Assembly (NCBI RefSeq): GCF_024746795.1
Contig: NZ_CP080524.1
Span: 1,178,001 to 1,242,000, forward strand
Length of the DNA: 64,000 nt
Direction: 5' to 3'
DNA from: Mesorhizobium sp. AR10
GTDB taxonomy: Bacteria; Pseudomonadota; Alphaproteobacteria; Rhizobiales; Rhizobiaceae
Of the stretch, positions 39,765 through 48,870 are shown piece after piece (position 1 is the stretch's first letter; the number at the start of each line of letters is the position of its first letter). Below the pieces are notes generated by a model that worked only from the letters and a program-made list of their open reading frames with translations, did no database searches and had not been told where the DNA came from. The translations under genes and the position numbers were made by a program.

Positions 39765-41168
39765 ATGGCCTATGACGTCGTTATCATCGGATCGGGACCG
39801 GGCGGCTATGTCTGCGCCATCAAGGCGGCGCAACTCGGGCTGAAGACGGCGGTGGTCGAGAAGAACGCGACCTTCGGGGGCACTTGCCTCAACATCGGCT
39901 GCATCCCGTCCAAGGCGCTGCTGCATGCCTCCGAAATGTTCGCCGAGGCCGGCCATTCCTTCGACACGCTCGGCGTCGAAGTCACGCCGAAGCTGAATTT
40001 GAAGAAGATGATGGCGCACAAGGATGCGACGGTGACGTCCAACGTCAACGGCGTCGCCTTCCTGTTCAAGAAGAACAAGATCGATAGTTTTCGCGGCACC
40101 GGCAAGGTGGTCGCGGCCGGCAAGGTTTCGGTGACCGGCGAGGACGGCAAGGTCGAAGAGATCGAGACCAAGAACATCGTCATCGCCACCGGCTCCGACG
40201 TCGCCGGCATTCCCGGCGTCAAGGTCGACATCGACGAGAAGGTCATCGTGTCCTCCACCGGTGCGCTGTCGCTGGACAAGGTGCCAGGCCATCTGGTGGT
40301 GGTCGGCGGCGGCGTCATCGGGCTGGAGCTCGGCTCGGTTTGGGCCCGCCTCGGCGCCAAGGTCACCGTCGTCGAATTCCTCGACACCATTTTGGGCGGC
40401 ATGGATGGCGAGGTCTCCAAGCAGTTCCAGCGCCTGCTCTCCAAGCAAGGTTTCGAGTTCAAGCTCGGCGCCAAGGTCACCGGCGTCGCCAAGGCCAAGA
40501 AGGGAGCGACCGTCACCTTTGAACCGGTGAAGGGTGGTGCTGCCGAGACCATCGAGGCCGATGCGGTGCTGATCGCAACCGGACGCCGGGCCTATGCCGA
40601 CAGTCTCGGGCTGAAGGAGGCCGGCGTCGAAGTCGACGAGCGCGGCCGGGTCAAGACCGACGCCCATCTGAGGACCAATGTGCCTGGCATCTACGCCATC
40701 GGCGACGTCATCGCTGGGCCGATGCTTGCCCACAAGGCCGAGGACGAAGGCGTGGCCGTGGCGGAAACCATCGCCGGCCAGGCCGGGCATGTGAACTACG
40801 AGGTGATCCCGAGCGTCGTCTACACCAGCCCGGAAATCGCCTCGGTCGGCAAGACCGAAGAAGAACTGAAGAAGGCCGGCATCGACTATAATGCGGGGAA
40901 ATTCCCGTTCACCGCCAATGGCCGCGCGCGCGCCATGCTGCACACCGACGGCTTCGTCAAGATCCTCGCCGACAAGGCGAGCGACCGGGTGCTCGGCGTC
41001 CATATCGTTGGCTTCGGCGCCGGCGAGATGATCCACGAGGCGGCGGTGCTGATGGAGTTCGGCGGCTCGTCGGAGGATCTCGCCCGCACCTGCCATGCGC
41101 ATCCGACGATGTCGGAAGCGGTGAAGGAGGCGGCATTGGCCACATTCTTCAAGCCGATCCATATTTAG
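39765..41168 (+). CDS. lpdA: Dihydrolipoyl dehydrogenase (E3)
   Basis: 467 residues. FAD-binding [11 protein letters not shown] near 9-19, redox-active disulfide in [13 protein letters not shown] near 39-51, NAD-binding [15 protein letters not shown] near 180-195, and the C-terminal catalytic His-Glu in [10 protein letters not shown]. It reoxidises the lipoyl arm of SucB and closes the 2-oxoglutarate dehydrogenase cluster. Confidence 0.97.
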   Translation: MAYDVVIIGSGPGGYVCAIKAAQLGLKTAVVEKNATFGGTCLNIGCIPSKALLHASEMFAEAGHSFDTLGVEVTPKLNLKKMMAHKDATVTSNVNGVAFLFKKNKIDSFRGTGKVVAAGKVSVTGEDGKVEEIETKNIVIATGSDVAGIPGVKVDIDEKVIVSSTGALSLDKVPGHLVVVGGGVIGLELGSVWARLGAKVTVVEFLDTILGGMDGEVSKQFQRLLSKQGFEFKLGAKVTGVAKAKKGATVTFEPVKGGAAETIEADAVLIATGRRAYADSLGLKEAGVEVDERGRVKTDAHLRTNVPGIYAIGDVIAGPMLAHKAEDEGVAVAETIAGQAGHVNYEVIPSVVYTSPEIASVGKTEEELKKAGIDYNAGKFPFTANGRARAMLHTDGFVKILADKASDRVLGVHIVGFGAGEMIHEAAVLMEFGGSSEDLARTCHAHPTMSEAVKEAALATFFKPIHI

Positions 41169-41228
41169 AGCCGACGGGCCGACCCCCCCCCAACTTCGTC
41201 ATCCCGTCGCGGCACTCCGCTCAAAAGA

Positions 41229-41256
41229 AACGGCCCGCTTTTCAGCGGGCCGTTCG
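41229..41256. terminator. Bidirectional terminator between lpdA and the Pro/Ala-rich gene
   Basis: Stem AACGGCCCGCT with AGCGGGCCGTT, 4-nt loop TTTC. It serves the converging ends of lpdA and the small membrane protein; the T-run (TCGTCTTTG) is weak on the plus side and AAAAG gives CTTTT on the minus side. Confidence 0.8.
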
Positions 41257-41277
41257 TCTTTGAAATCAGAGGCCTGA

Positions 41278-41583
41278 TCAGTTGGCCGGCGCGGCAGGAG
41301 CCGGTGCGGGCGCAGGCGCCGGCTCTGCCGGGGCTGGTGCGGGCGCAGGTTCTGCGGGAGCGGGGGCTGGTGCCGGTTCGGCTGGCTTCATCGGTTCTGC
41401 AGGTGCAGGTGCGGGAGCCGGTTCGGTGGCCGCAGGCGGTTCGGCAGGCGCCGGAGCTTCGCCGCTTCTACCGAAAACATAGTAGGCGACAATGGCCAGG
41501 ATGATGACAACCAAGGCAATCAGCCAGGTGCTACCGCCTGACTTGGGGGGCGGAACGTTGAGTGGGTCGTTTGGATTCGCCAT
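41278..41583 (-). CDS. Small membrane-anchored Pro/Ala/Glu-repeat protein
   Basis: 101 residues: short cytoplasmic N-terminus, one transmembrane helix (about 20-38) and a C-terminal tail built from PAPAPAEP-type repeats. The low-complexity tail resembles periplasmic spacer arms such as those of TonB-like proteins, but no functional domain follows. No family was recognised; it may be a wall-spanning peptide or a poorly conserved reading frame kept by its repeat. Confidence 0.6.
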   Translation of the reverse strand: MANPNDPLNVPPPKSGGSTWLIALVVIILAIVAYYVFGRSGEAPAPAEPPAATEPAPAPAPAEPMKPAEPAPAPAPAEPAPAPAPAEPAPAPAPAPAAPAN

Positions 41584-41711
41584 AAAAGTGTCCTCCGTGG
41601 TTGAAAAGTATCAATCAATAGCCATCAACGCGCAATCGTTGAATGGGTTTCACGCTAGGGTTGGAAAACGCCAAAAACACGGCAATCCCTGTTCCTCCGC
41701 TGTCGTGCGAC

Positions 41712-41785
41712 TCATTTGACAGCGGTGACAGTATAACCGGCTTTGCGGAAATCCTCGACCAGGCCTTCAGGACCGGAAAAAAGGC
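41712..41785 (-). pseudogene. 3'-terminal remnant of a TraB/GumN gene
   Basis: Read on the minus strand this gives SGPEGLVEDFRKAGYTVT then AVK and a stop, nearly identical to the last residues of the intact TraB/GumN protein about 640 bp away (PGPEGLVEDFRKAGYTVT then PAGL). No upstream part of such a gene is present. It is the tail of a second copy whose body has been lost. Confidence 0.8.
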
Positions 41786-41852
41786 TGGCGACGTTTCGCC
41801 ACGCAGCGCGGCGCGCCTGCCGCTGCTATCCTGCTTTTAGAGGATTGCCGCG

Positions 41853-42329
41853 ATGAAGCCGCTTTCACAGACGTTCCCCAATCCCGAAGACGTTCTTTCC
41901 GGCGCGCAATTCGCCGACCGCTACGTGCTGGTCGCAAACGGCTTGTCGTTGAGCGCAATTGCCGCAACCGAACGCGTCATGGGGCGAACGCCACGCTGGG
42001 TCGGCAGGCTGATGACGCTGCGCAATTTCGCCGTCCGTCCATTTCGCCTGAAGACGGGCGTGGATTCTGCGTCGGCGCCTGACGGCAGGATCGGGATATT
42101 TCCACTCATCAGCAGGTCTCCGGGGAAGGTCGTCCTCGGTCTTGACGACCGGCATCTCGACTTCCGCGTTCTGGTCGAGGTCAACGACCTTGGCGGCGGC
42201 CGCCAGGAAATCGCCGCGTCGACGATCGTCAAAACACACAATCTGCTCGGGCGTATTTATCTCGCGATCGTCAAACCCTTTCACAGGGTTATCGTCCCGG
42301 CGATGTTGGCTCAGGTCTTGATCAAGTAA
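41853..42329 (+). CDS. DUF2867 family protein
   Basis: 158 residues. The core WVGRLMTLRNFAVRPFRLKTG near 48-68 and the strand-rich GKVVLGLDDRHLDFRVLVEVND near 89-110 are the DUF2867 signature; the C-terminal KTHNLLGRIYLAIVKPFHRVIVP is also typical. The function is unknown. It lies, on the opposite strand, exactly between the TraB/GumN gene and the remnant of its paralogue. Confidence 0.85.
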   Translation: MKPLSQTFPNPEDVLSGAQFADRYVLVANGLSLSAIAATERVMGRTPRWVGRLMTLRNFAVRPFRLKTGVDSASAPDGRIGIFPLISRSPGKVVLGLDDRHLDFRVLVEVNDLGGGRQEIAASTIVKTHNLLGRIYLAIVKPFHRVIVPAMLAQVLIK

Positions 42330-42370
42330 GCATCGGACTGAAACTGGGAACCGATGGACGTTGATAGGTC

Positions 42371-43441
42371 CTAGAGTCCGGCTGGCGTAACCGTGTATCC
42401 GGCTTTGCGGAAATCCTCGACCAGACCTTCAGGGCCGGGAAGGTGCAAGGCGCCGACCGCCATGAAGGCATTGCCTTTGGCCAGGATCGGTCGGGCATGA
42501 TCCACCATAACCTTGTTGCGGCTGGTGATCATCGTCTGCGAGAATTCGGCGAAACCCGATTTGTCGTCGACCTGTTCGGGAATGACGACTCGAAATAGCG
42601 GCACGATCATGCCGGTGTCACCGCGCAGGTAGAGCGCGATCATGGTCTCGTTGACGTCGTTCACCTTGTCGCCGAGCTTCAGCGTGTCGACCAGCCCCTT
42701 CATGTGAAAGGCGAGCGGCAGCGAGGCCATGGCGCGCAGCTGATCGGCGACCGTTTCCAGACCTTCGACGGCCTTGCCGGAAGCTTTGGCATCCTCGGCG
42801 AGCTTGACATCGAGCACCGGTGCGCCACCGGCTTGGCGGGCGACCTCGCAGACAGGAAGCGCCACCATGGCCGACAACAGCCACGGCTTCATCTTGGCGA
42901 CGCTCCCCGGCGGGATGCCGCGTGCGTCGAGCGCCTTGTTCACCACTTTGGCGTCGTCCGCCGACAGCAGCGACGACAGTGTGGTGTTGTCGCTGAACAT
43001 CATCAGGTCCGGCTCTTCCAGCAATGCCGCCATCATCTTCTGCTTGTCGAGCACTTCCGTGGTCTCGATGATGACAGTGTCGGCGGCGTCATATGCCTTC
43101 TGCGCGGCGGGCGGCAGCGTGGTGACGCGCGGGTCGGTCATGTGCATGGTGCCGAATAGGAAGGACGGCTTTTCGCCCGGCTTTTCCAGCTTCCACAACA
43201 GGCCCTTGCCATTCGGCGTCGCTGCGGCTTCCGCTTCGATCGTCCGGTAGGCGGCGGGATCACTCTTCTGCAGGGCCGATAGCATGTTGACGCCGGTGCA
43301 AACCGGAATTTCGGCATGCGCCTTGCCGGCGGCAAGCAGCAGGAAGATGAGGAAAGACAGGAAAAACAGGACGTTGAGCGCCACAAGCAGCTTCAGCGAC
43401 ACAAGGGCCGCGCGGTCGGCAATGGCGATGACGCGTTTCAT
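42371..43441 (-). CDS. TraB/GumN family protein
   Basis: 356 residues with an N-terminal membrane helix (about 18-41) and a large extracytoplasmic domain. The first family block is EKPGEKPSFLFGTMHMTDPRVTTLP (near 83-107), with the conserved GTxH, and the last is GNAFMAVGALHLPGPEGLVEDFRKAGY, with the conserved GxxH. TraB/GumN (TIKI/Tiki-like) domains are proposed metalloproteases, but bacterial functions are mostly unknown. Confidence 0.88.
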   Translation of the reverse strand: MKRVIAIADRAALVSLKLLVALNVLFFLSFLIFLLLAAGKAHAEIPVCTGVNMLSALQKSDPAAYRTIEAEAAATPNGKGLLWKLEKPGEKPSFLFGTMHMTDPRVTTLPPAAQKAYDAADTVIIETTEVLDKQKMMAALLEEPDLMMFSDNTTLSSLLSADDAKVVNKALDARGIPPGSVAKMKPWLLSAMVALPVCEVARQAGGAPVLDVKLAEDAKASGKAVEGLETVADQLRAMASLPLAFHMKGLVDTLKLGDKVNDVNETMIALYLRGDTGMIVPLFRVVIPEQVDDKSGFAEFSQTMITSRNKVMVDHARPILAKGNAFMAVGALHLPGPEGLVEDFRKAGYTVTPAGL

Positions 43442-43526
43442 GGCCCGGTTGTAAGCTCAAAAAGCGGCAAAACGGTTAACCGGCGTTGCAAATTTCGACG
43501 GGTCTCCAACATTGCGGGTCAGGTGC

Positions 43527-44489
43527 TTATGCCCGCGGATGCGCCGCCTCGTAGATTTCGAGCAGCCTTGCGGTGTCGACGCCGGTGTAAATCTGCGTCG
43601 TCGACAGGCTGGCGTGGCCCAGCAGTTCCTGGATGGTGCGCAGGTCGCCGCCGCGCCCCAGCAGATGCGTAGCGAAGGAGTGGCGCAACGCATGCGGCGT
43701 CGCTGTATCGGGCAGGTTGAGCGCCGAGCGCAGCTTTGCCATGTCGCGCTGGACGATGGCCGGGTTGAGCGGACCGCCGCGCGCACCGCGAAACAAGAGG
43801 CCCTTGGGGTCGAGATGAAAGGGGCAAAGCCGCCGGTATTCGGCAATCGCGCGCAAGGCTACCGGCAGCACCGGCACCAGCCGCGTCTTGCCGCCCTTGC
43901 CGGTGACGCGCAGCACAGTGTCGGTCGCCAGTGCGAGCTCGGCGCCAGCCAGGCCGAGCGCCTCGGAAATGCGCAGGCCCGAACCGTAGAGGAGCGTCAG
44001 CACGGCGGCGTTGCGGGCGGCGATCCATGGTTCTTCTGCCAGTTGGCCTTCCACCGACACGACATGTTTCGCATCGGCCGCCGTCAGCGGCTTGGGCAGC
44101 GATTTCGGCTGGCGTGGCGCGCGCAGCGCCGCAGCACCGGCGGCATTGGCAAGGCCGCGCCGCTCGAGAAAACGCAGCAGCGAGCGGATGCCGGCCAGTC
44201 CGCGACCAAGCGTGCGGGCGCCGGCGCCGGCGTTGCGGCGGGCAGCGAGAAAGCCGCGCAGATCGGCCGGGCGCAGATTGGCGATGTCCGAAATGCCGGG
44301 CGAACCGCCACAATGGCCGGTGAGGAAGTGCAGGAACTGGCGTGTGTCGCGCTCATAGGCTTCGACAGTTTCGGGCGACAATCGGCGTTCGCGCGCCAGC
44401 ATCTTCAGCCAGCTTTCGCGCGCCGCCTGCAAGTCGGGTTTGGCCGGGATGAGGAATTCCTGCATTGCGCTCTTCCAGTTCCCTGCCAT
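43527..44489 (-). CDS. xerC: Tyrosine recombinase XerC
   Basis: 320 residues (or 312 if the ATG 24 bases downstream, which follows GGAAGAG, is used). N-terminal SAM-like core-binding domain and C-terminal catalytic domain with Arg in GSGLRISEALG, HALRHSFATHLL and LGHASLSTTQIYT holding the His/Arg and the Tyr nucleophile. With XerD it resolves chromosome dimers at dif. No dif-like site was found nearby. It is divergent from rimM. Confidence 0.92.
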   Translation of the reverse strand: MAGNWKSAMQEFLIPAKPDLQAARESWLKMLARERRLSPETVEAYERDTRQFLHFLTGHCGGSPGISDIANLRPADLRGFLAARRNAGAGARTLGRGLAGIRSLLRFLERRGLANAAGAAALRAPRQPKSLPKPLTAADAKHVVSVEGQLAEEPWIAARNAAVLTLLYGSGLRISEALGLAGAELALATDTVLRVTGKGGKTRLVPVLPVALRAIAEYRRLCPFHLDPKGLLFRGARGGPLNPAIVQRDMAKLRSALNLPDTATPHALRHSFATHLLGRGGDLRTIQELLGHASLSTTQIYTGVDTARLLEIYEAAHPRA

Positions 44490-44524
44490 TGTCCGGCAGA
44501 CGGGTTAGGAAGCGGTGAAGAGCC

Positions 44525-44560
44525 GTCATTGAAATGACGCCGAGCGATCATTGAAATGAC
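44525..44560. promoter_or_regulatory. Two tandem palindromes between xerC and rimM
   Basis: TCATTGAAATGA-type palindromes occur at 44525-44538 (GTCATT-GA-AATGAC) and 44547-44560 (ATCATT-GA-AATGAC), 22 bp apart, i.e. about two helical turns. The pair lies in the divergent promoter region and could be an operator, or a simple 22-bp duplication. Confidence 0.5.
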
Positions 44561-44599
44561 GCTGGGGTGGAGTTAGAGCAAGGCAGAGGATCTTTCGCC

Positions 44600-45199
44600 A
44601 TGACCAAGCTCCAGAACCCCGTCCAGATGGCCGTGATCGGCGCCGCCCATGGCATCAAGGGCGAATTGCGGGTGAAAACCTTCACCGGCGAGCCGTTGGC
44701 GCTGGCCGATTACGGGCCGCTCTACGCCAGGGATGGCCGCGCTTTCCAGATCGTCGACATCCGGCCCGCCAACACGGTCGTCGTGGTGCGCTTCAAGGGC
44801 GTCAGCGACCGCAATGCGGCCGAGGCGCTGGCCGGCACGGAACTGTTCGTCGACCGTTCGATGCTGCCGGACGACGGCGAAGAGGATGAATTCTATCATG
44901 CCGACCTCGTCGGGCTGGAAGTCAGGGACGACACCAATGCTCCCATCGGCAAGGTCGTCGCCGTGCATAATTTCGGCGGCGGCGACATTCTCGACGTGAC
45001 GCTGGCGGGGCGCAAAGGCGTGCTGATCCCATTCACGCAGGCCGCCGTTCCCGAAGTATCGATCACGGATGCTTTTGTCCGCATCGATCCGGCGGCGGCG
45101 GGGCTTGTCGAGGACGAAGAAGGCGATGCGCCGGGCCGCGACGGCTTCGACCCGAAGGGACGGCCGCGCGGCCCGCGGGATGCCGGGGGCAACCGGTGA
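44600..45199 (+). CDS. rimM: Ribosome maturation factor RimM
   Basis: 199 residues: RimM N-terminal beta-barrel starting [21 protein letters not shown] near 8-28, and a PRC-barrel with [10 protein letters not shown] near 98-107 and [14 protein letters not shown]. RimM assists maturation of the 30S head with S19. The Asp/Glu/Gly-rich tail after about 170 is variable. AGAGGA precedes the ATG. The stop overlaps the trmD start; rpsP, which often precedes rimM, is absent here. Confidence 0.95.
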   Translation: MTKLQNPVQMAVIGAAHGIKGELRVKTFTGEPLALADYGPLYARDGRAFQIVDIRPANTVVVVRFKGVSDRNAAEALAGTELFVDRSMLPDDGEEDEFYHADLVGLEVRDDTNAPIGKVVAVHNFGGGDILDVTLAGRKGVLIPFTQAAVPEVSITDAFVRIDPAAAGLVEDEEGDAPGRDGFDPKGRPRGPRDAGGNR

Positions 45200-45900
45200 G
45201 TTTTTCGGCATCGGTGCTGACGCTCTATCCCGAGATGTTCCCTGGCGCGCTCGGCCTGTCGCTGAGCGGCCGCGCGCTGGAGGCCGGGACGTGGTCGCTG
45301 CAAGCGATCCAGATTCGTGACTTCGCCACCGACCGCCACCACACCGTCGACGACACGCCGGCCGGCGGCGGCGCCGGCATGGTGATGCGCGCCGACGTGC
45401 TGGCCAGAGCCATCGACCAAGCCTCGCCCGCGGGCGATCCGCGCCCACGCCTGCTGATGAGCCCGCGCGGCAAGCCGCTGTCGCAGGCGCGCGTTCGCGA
45501 ACTGGCCGCCGGGCCGGGCGCGGTGATCGTCTGCGGCCGCTTCGAAGGCATCGACCAGCGGGTGATCGACGCGCGGAACTTGGAGGAAGTCTCGGTCGGC
45601 GACTTCATCCTCTCCGGCGGCGAGCCGGCGGCACTGGTGCTGCTCGACGCCGTGGTGCGGCTGCTGCCCGGCGTGATGGGCAATGCGGTGTCGGGCGAGG
45701 AAGAGAGCTTTGAAAACGGCCTGCTCGAACATCCGCACTATACGCGGCCGCAGGAGTTCGAGGGCCGGCCAATTCCCGATGTGCTGATTTCGGGCAACCA
45801 CAAGAAAATCGCCGCATGGCGGCGAGCTCAGTCAGAGATGCTGACGAAGGAGCGGCGACCAGACCTGCTGGCCGCCGCGCCTCAGCCTTTGGCGAAGTAG
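45196..45900 (+). CDS. trmD: tRNA (guanine37-N1)-methyltransferase TrmD
   Basis: 234 residues from a GTG start overlapping the rimM stop (GTGA). SPOUT trefoil-knot residues are seen in [12 protein letters not shown] near 88-99, [16 protein letters not shown] near 112-127, and [21 protein letters not shown] near 134-154. It methylates N1 of G37 to prevent +1 frameshifting. The last 19 bp overlap the convergent TauE-type gene. Confidence 0.96.
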   Translation: MSFSASVLTLYPEMFPGALGLSLSGRALEAGTWSLQAIQIRDFATDRHHTVDDTPAGGGAGMVMRADVLARAIDQASPAGDPRPRLLMSPRGKPLSQARVRELAAGPGAVIVCGRFEGIDQRVIDARNLEEVSVGDFILSGGEPAALVLLDAVVRLLPGVMGNAVSGEEESFENGLLEHPHYTRPQEFEGRPIPDVLISGNHKKIAAWRRAQSEMLTKERRPDLLAAAPQPLAK

Positions 45901-46634
45901 TAGAAGGCGAGAAGGAGGCCGACAGCGACGACGAAGCCGCGCACGACATTCTGCGGCACGCGTTTGGCGATCCAGACGCCGGCATAGCCGCCGAGCGCGC
46001 CGCCAGGAATCATGACGATCGCTTGCGGCCAGGCGATGACGCCGCCGGAAACGAAGACCAGGATGGCGACCGCGGCGATGACCATGGCCAGCATGTTCTT
46101 CAGCGCGTTCAGGCGGTGATAGTCGCCGACCTGGGTAAGGCCGAGCGTCGCCAGCATCATGACGCCCATGCCGGCGCCGAAAAAGCCGCCATAGATGGCA
46201 GTGGCAAACTGCGCCAGCGAGCCGACCAGAGTGCCAACCGAGGCTTCATGCCCCGGCTTTGGTGCCGGTCTCAGCCATGGCCCGGCGGCAAACAAGGCGG
46301 TTGCCGCCAAAAGCAGCCACGGCACCAGGGCGCGGAACGATGGATTGTCGAGCGCCAGAAGGATCAGCGCACCGACCAGCGCGCCTGCCGCCGAGATGAG
46401 ACAGAGCAGCAGCGCTTCGCGCCAGAAGGTCTTGATGTCGGCCCAGTAGGCGAGCGTCGAGGTGATGTAGCCGGGAAACTGCGTCACCGATGAGGTGGCG
46501 TTGGCGACGATCGGCGGCAGGCCGACCAATGTCATGGCGCCGAAAGTGATGAAGGTGCCGCCGCCAGCGACTGCGTTGGCGGCACCTGAAAGGAAGCCCG
46601 CCAGAAAAAGCAGGATCGCGTCGAAAACAGACAT
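45882..46634 (-). CDS. Sulfite exporter TauE/SafE (TSUP) family permease
   Basis: 250 residues with about eight hydrophobic helices; the N-terminal [32 protein letters not shown] near 11-42 and the second-half repeat [29 protein letters not shown] are the TSUP duplicates. Members export sulfite, sulfoacetate or other organic acids. The internal ATG was chosen since upstream residues show no helices. It lies inverted between trmD and rplS. Confidence 0.88.
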   Translation of the reverse strand: MSVFDAILLFLAGFLSGAANAVAGGGTFITFGAMTLVGLPPIVANATSSVTQFPGYITSTLAYWADIKTFWREALLLCLISAAGALVGALILLALDNPSFRALVPWLLLAATALFAAGPWLRPAPKPGHEASVGTLVGSLAQFATAIYGGFFGAGMGVMMLATLGLTQVGDYHRLNALKNMLAMVIAAVAILVFVSGGVIAWPQAIVMIPGGALGGYAGVWIAKRVPQNVVRGFVVAVGLLLAFYYFAKG

Positions 46635-46956
46635 GAGATGCCGCCAGGAACTTGTTTTGCCCGGATTAGGAAGCTTGAAGCGTGGGCGCAACCCCGCACT
46701 GGACGATTGCGTGGTGGCATGCGACCAAAAAAGACAGGGCCAAGGCGTGACAAAGCCGCGAAATAGCTGTATGTGCCCGCCCGTACCGGTCCAGAAGAAT
46801 CTGCCGGACCCGTCAACAATGACGGTGTAGTCGCCCCTGCCCGATGTTTTGAAGACAGATGTCTTGGAGACAAAGAGCATAGCCGAGTGGTCAATGGAAC
46901 TGCAAGGCGAGTGTCGGACGCTCTGACTGTCGGAAGAACAAGAAGTGGATTTTCAG
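46635..46956. other. 322-bp region upstream of rplS
   Basis: Between the TauE-type gene start and rplS. It must hold both promoters and the rplS leader. It contains a palindrome AAGACA-GA-TGTCTT at 46852-46865 and a GGTCC...GGACC hairpin near 46790-46812; either could be a leader structure. No gene was found. Confidence 0.4.
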
Positions 46957-47496
46957 ATGGATATTCTCCGTCAGCTCGAGGCCGAACAGGCCGCCAAGAT
47001 CGAAGCCAAGCGTAAGCTTCCCGAATTCCAGCCCGGCGACACCGTGCGCGTTCAGGTCCGCGTGACCGAAGGCACGCGTACCCGCGTCCAGGCTTATGAG
47101 GGCGTCGTCATCGCCCGCGCCGGCGCCGGCTTCCAGGAGAGCTTCACCGTTCGCAAGATTTCCTATGGCGAAGGCGTGGAGCGCGTGTTCCCGGTCTACT
47201 CGCCGATGGTCGAGGGCGTCGAGATCGTGCGCCGCGGCAAGGTGCGTCGCGCCAAGCTGTATTACCTGCGCGATCGTCGCGGCAAGTCGGCCCGTATTTC
47301 GGAAAACACCGGCGTGCGCGCCCGCAAGCTGAACGATGAGGAGCGCGATGCGCTGAACGCCGAGAAGGCCCGCATCGAAGCCGAGAAGGTAGCCGCCGCG
47401 CAAGCGCTGGCCGTCGAGAAGGCAGCGCAGGACGCCGCCGAGAAAAAGGCCGCCGACGAGGCCGCCAAGGCCGCGGAAGCGACCGCCGCCGAATAA
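46957..47496 (+). CDS. rplS: 50S ribosomal protein L19
   Basis: 179 residues. Residues 1-115 are the conserved L19 fold ([56 protein letters not shown]), and the C-terminal 60 residues are an Ala/Glu/Lys-rich helical extension usual in rhizobial L19. L19 lies at the 30S-50S interface. The ATG giving [11 protein letters not shown] was used; an upstream GTG adds four residues. Confidence 0.97.
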   Translation: MDILRQLEAEQAAKIEAKRKLPEFQPGDTVRVQVRVTEGTRTRVQAYEGVVIARAGAGFQESFTVRKISYGEGVERVFPVYSPMVEGVEIVRRGKVRRAKLYYLRDRRGKSARISENTGVRARKLNDEERDALNAEKARIEAEKVAAAQALAVEKAAQDAAEKKAADEAAKAAEATAAE

Positions 47497-47515
47497 GATT
47501 TTCAGGCGCATGGTT

Positions 47516-47543
47516 CAAAAAGGCGGCTTCGGCCGCCTTTTTT
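47516..47543 (+). terminator. Intrinsic terminator after rplS
   Basis: Perfect 11-bp stem AAAAAGGCGGC / GCCGCCTTTTT with a TTCG tetraloop and a T-run; 20 bases past the rplS stop. Confidence 0.95.
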
Positions 47544-47617
47544 CGTTTCAGTTTCCGCCGACGCGACCATGCGCGATCGAAGCCGGAAATCTTCGCGCAA
47601 AATCTCCCCGAGCCTTG

Positions 47618-47658
47618 TTGACTCCAATTATCTTGTACACTAAATAATCGCGTACAAG
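47618..47658 (+). promoter_or_regulatory. Probable ohr promoter with OhrR-type operator
   Basis: TTGACT at 47618-47623 and TAAATA at 47641-47646 with 17 bp between form a possible -35/-10. An inverted repeat CTTGTAC (47632-47638) / GTACAAG (47652-47658) straddles the -10. Being upstream of ohr-ohrR, it is a good candidate for autoregulated OhrR binding. Confidence 0.6.
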
Positions 47659-47675
47659 TCAAATGGAGATATCAA

Positions 47676-48110
47676 ATGCCCGCACTTTACGCCACCCAAG
47701 CCCGTGCCGTCGGTGGCCGCGCCGGCCACGTCCGGACCAGCGATGGTCTACTCAGTGTCGATCTTGCACCACCGAAGGAACTTGGCGGCAAGGGTGGCGC
47801 CACCAATCCTGAGCAGCTGTTTGCCGCCGGCTATGCCGCCTGCTTCGAAAGCGCCATGCGCTTCATCGCCGGCAAGCAGAAATTGCCGCTGCAGGATGCG
47901 GCGGTGACAGCTAATGTCAGCCTGCATGCCAATGGCCAAGGCGGCTTCCGGCTCGGCGTTTCGCTGGAGGCGGAGACGAAAGGTCTTGATCAAGTGACCG
48001 CGGAAGCGCTTGTATCGGCGGCGCATCAGGTTTGCCCCTATTCCAACGCCCTCAAAGGCAATGTCGAGGTGGCGCTTTCGGCAGTGGCGCTTCCGGCAAA
48101 GGCAGCATGA
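47676..48110 (+). CDS. ohr: Organic hydroperoxide resistance protein Ohr
   Basis: 144 residues of the OsmC/Ohr fold. The two active-site cysteines are Cys56 (YAACFESAM) and Cys120 (HQVCPYSNA). Ohr is a lipoyl-dependent thiol peroxidase for fatty-acid and other organic peroxides, active in the cytoplasm. A TGGAG site precedes the ATG. The stop overlaps the ohrR start (ATGA), giving a two-gene operon. Confidence 0.95.
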   Translation: MPALYATQARAVGGRAGHVRTSDGLLSVDLAPPKELGGKGGATNPEQLFAAGYAACFESAMRFIAGKQKLPLQDAAVTANVSLHANGQGGFRLGVSLEAETKGLDQVTAEALVSAAHQVCPYSNALKGNVEVALSAVALPAKAA

Positions 48111-48616
48111 CGACCACGACCACAAAGAATGCCAGCGAGGTCCCGGCGGTATCAGCCGGGACGATCAGAGTTCAGCGGCTGGATCAGCAGCTTTGCTTCG
48201 CGCTCTATTCGGCGAGCGGGCTGATGACGAAACTCTACCGGCCGCTGCTCGAACCGCTCGGCCTGACCTATCCGCAATACCTGGCGATGCTGGCGCTGTG
48301 GGAGCGTGCGCCAAGCACTGTCGGCGAGCTTGGCGAGGCGCTCGGGCTCGATTCAGCGACGCTGACACCGCTGCTCAAGCGGCTGGAGACCAGTGGTCTG
48401 GTCACGCGCCGGCGCGATGCCGCCGACGAACGCCGCGTGCTGGTCGAACCGACGGCGCAAGGCCAGGCACTGCGCGAGCAAGCCAAGGCCGTGCCCGTCG
48501 CGCTGTCCTGTCAGTTGCCGCTCGAGGCCGAAGAGGCGAAGCGCCTGCGCCGCGCGCTCACCAGCCTCGTTGCGGATTTGCGCAAGGCCAGCGCCGCTGT
48601 TCCGGATCCCGACTGA
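48107..48616 (+). CDS. ohrR: MarR-family organic peroxide sensor OhrR
   Basis: 169 residues using the ATG that overlaps the ohr stop. Winged-helix MarR domain; the sensing Cys is Cys30 in LDQQLCFALYSAS, and the DNA-recognition region is GLDSATLTPLLKRLETSGLVTRRR near 81-104. OhrR represses ohr until its Cys is oxidised by organic peroxide. The Thr-rich N-terminal 15 residues are variable. Confidence 0.93.
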   Translation: MTTTTTKNASEVPAVSAGTIRVQRLDQQLCFALYSASGLMTKLYRPLLEPLGLTYPQYLAMLALWERAPSTVGELGEALGLDSATLTPLLKRLETSGLVTRRRDAADERRVLVEPTAQGQALREQAKAVPVALSCQLPLEAEEAKRLRRALTSLVADLRKASAAVPDPD

Positions 48617-48632
48617 TCAATCGGCGATCCGG

Positions 48633-48678
48633 GCACGGATCGTTCGGAAATCTCTCCATGTGAAGGCACCGGAATCCC
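48633..48678 (+). repeat. Direct repeat left of the methyltransferase gene
   Basis: GGCACGGATCGTTCGGAAAT and the following AAGGC-ACCGGAATCC pattern match the segment at 49719-49763 at about three quarters of positions. The two lie on either side of the methyltransferase gene in the same orientation. Confidence 0.7.
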
Positions 48679-48870
48679 CCGTTCAAGCGGTGCCGCTATC
48701 TTGCGGATCGTGCCGGATCTCGGCGGCGAGAACCTCGCGGTGGTGACTGAGAACGCCCGGCGCAACAGAGTAAACAATCTCTTACTAATATATCTTGCAT
48801 TGGACATAACATCGCTTAGCAATGGTGGCTTCGGCTTCGGCTGCCCCCTGTTGTTTTTAGGAGTGATGTG

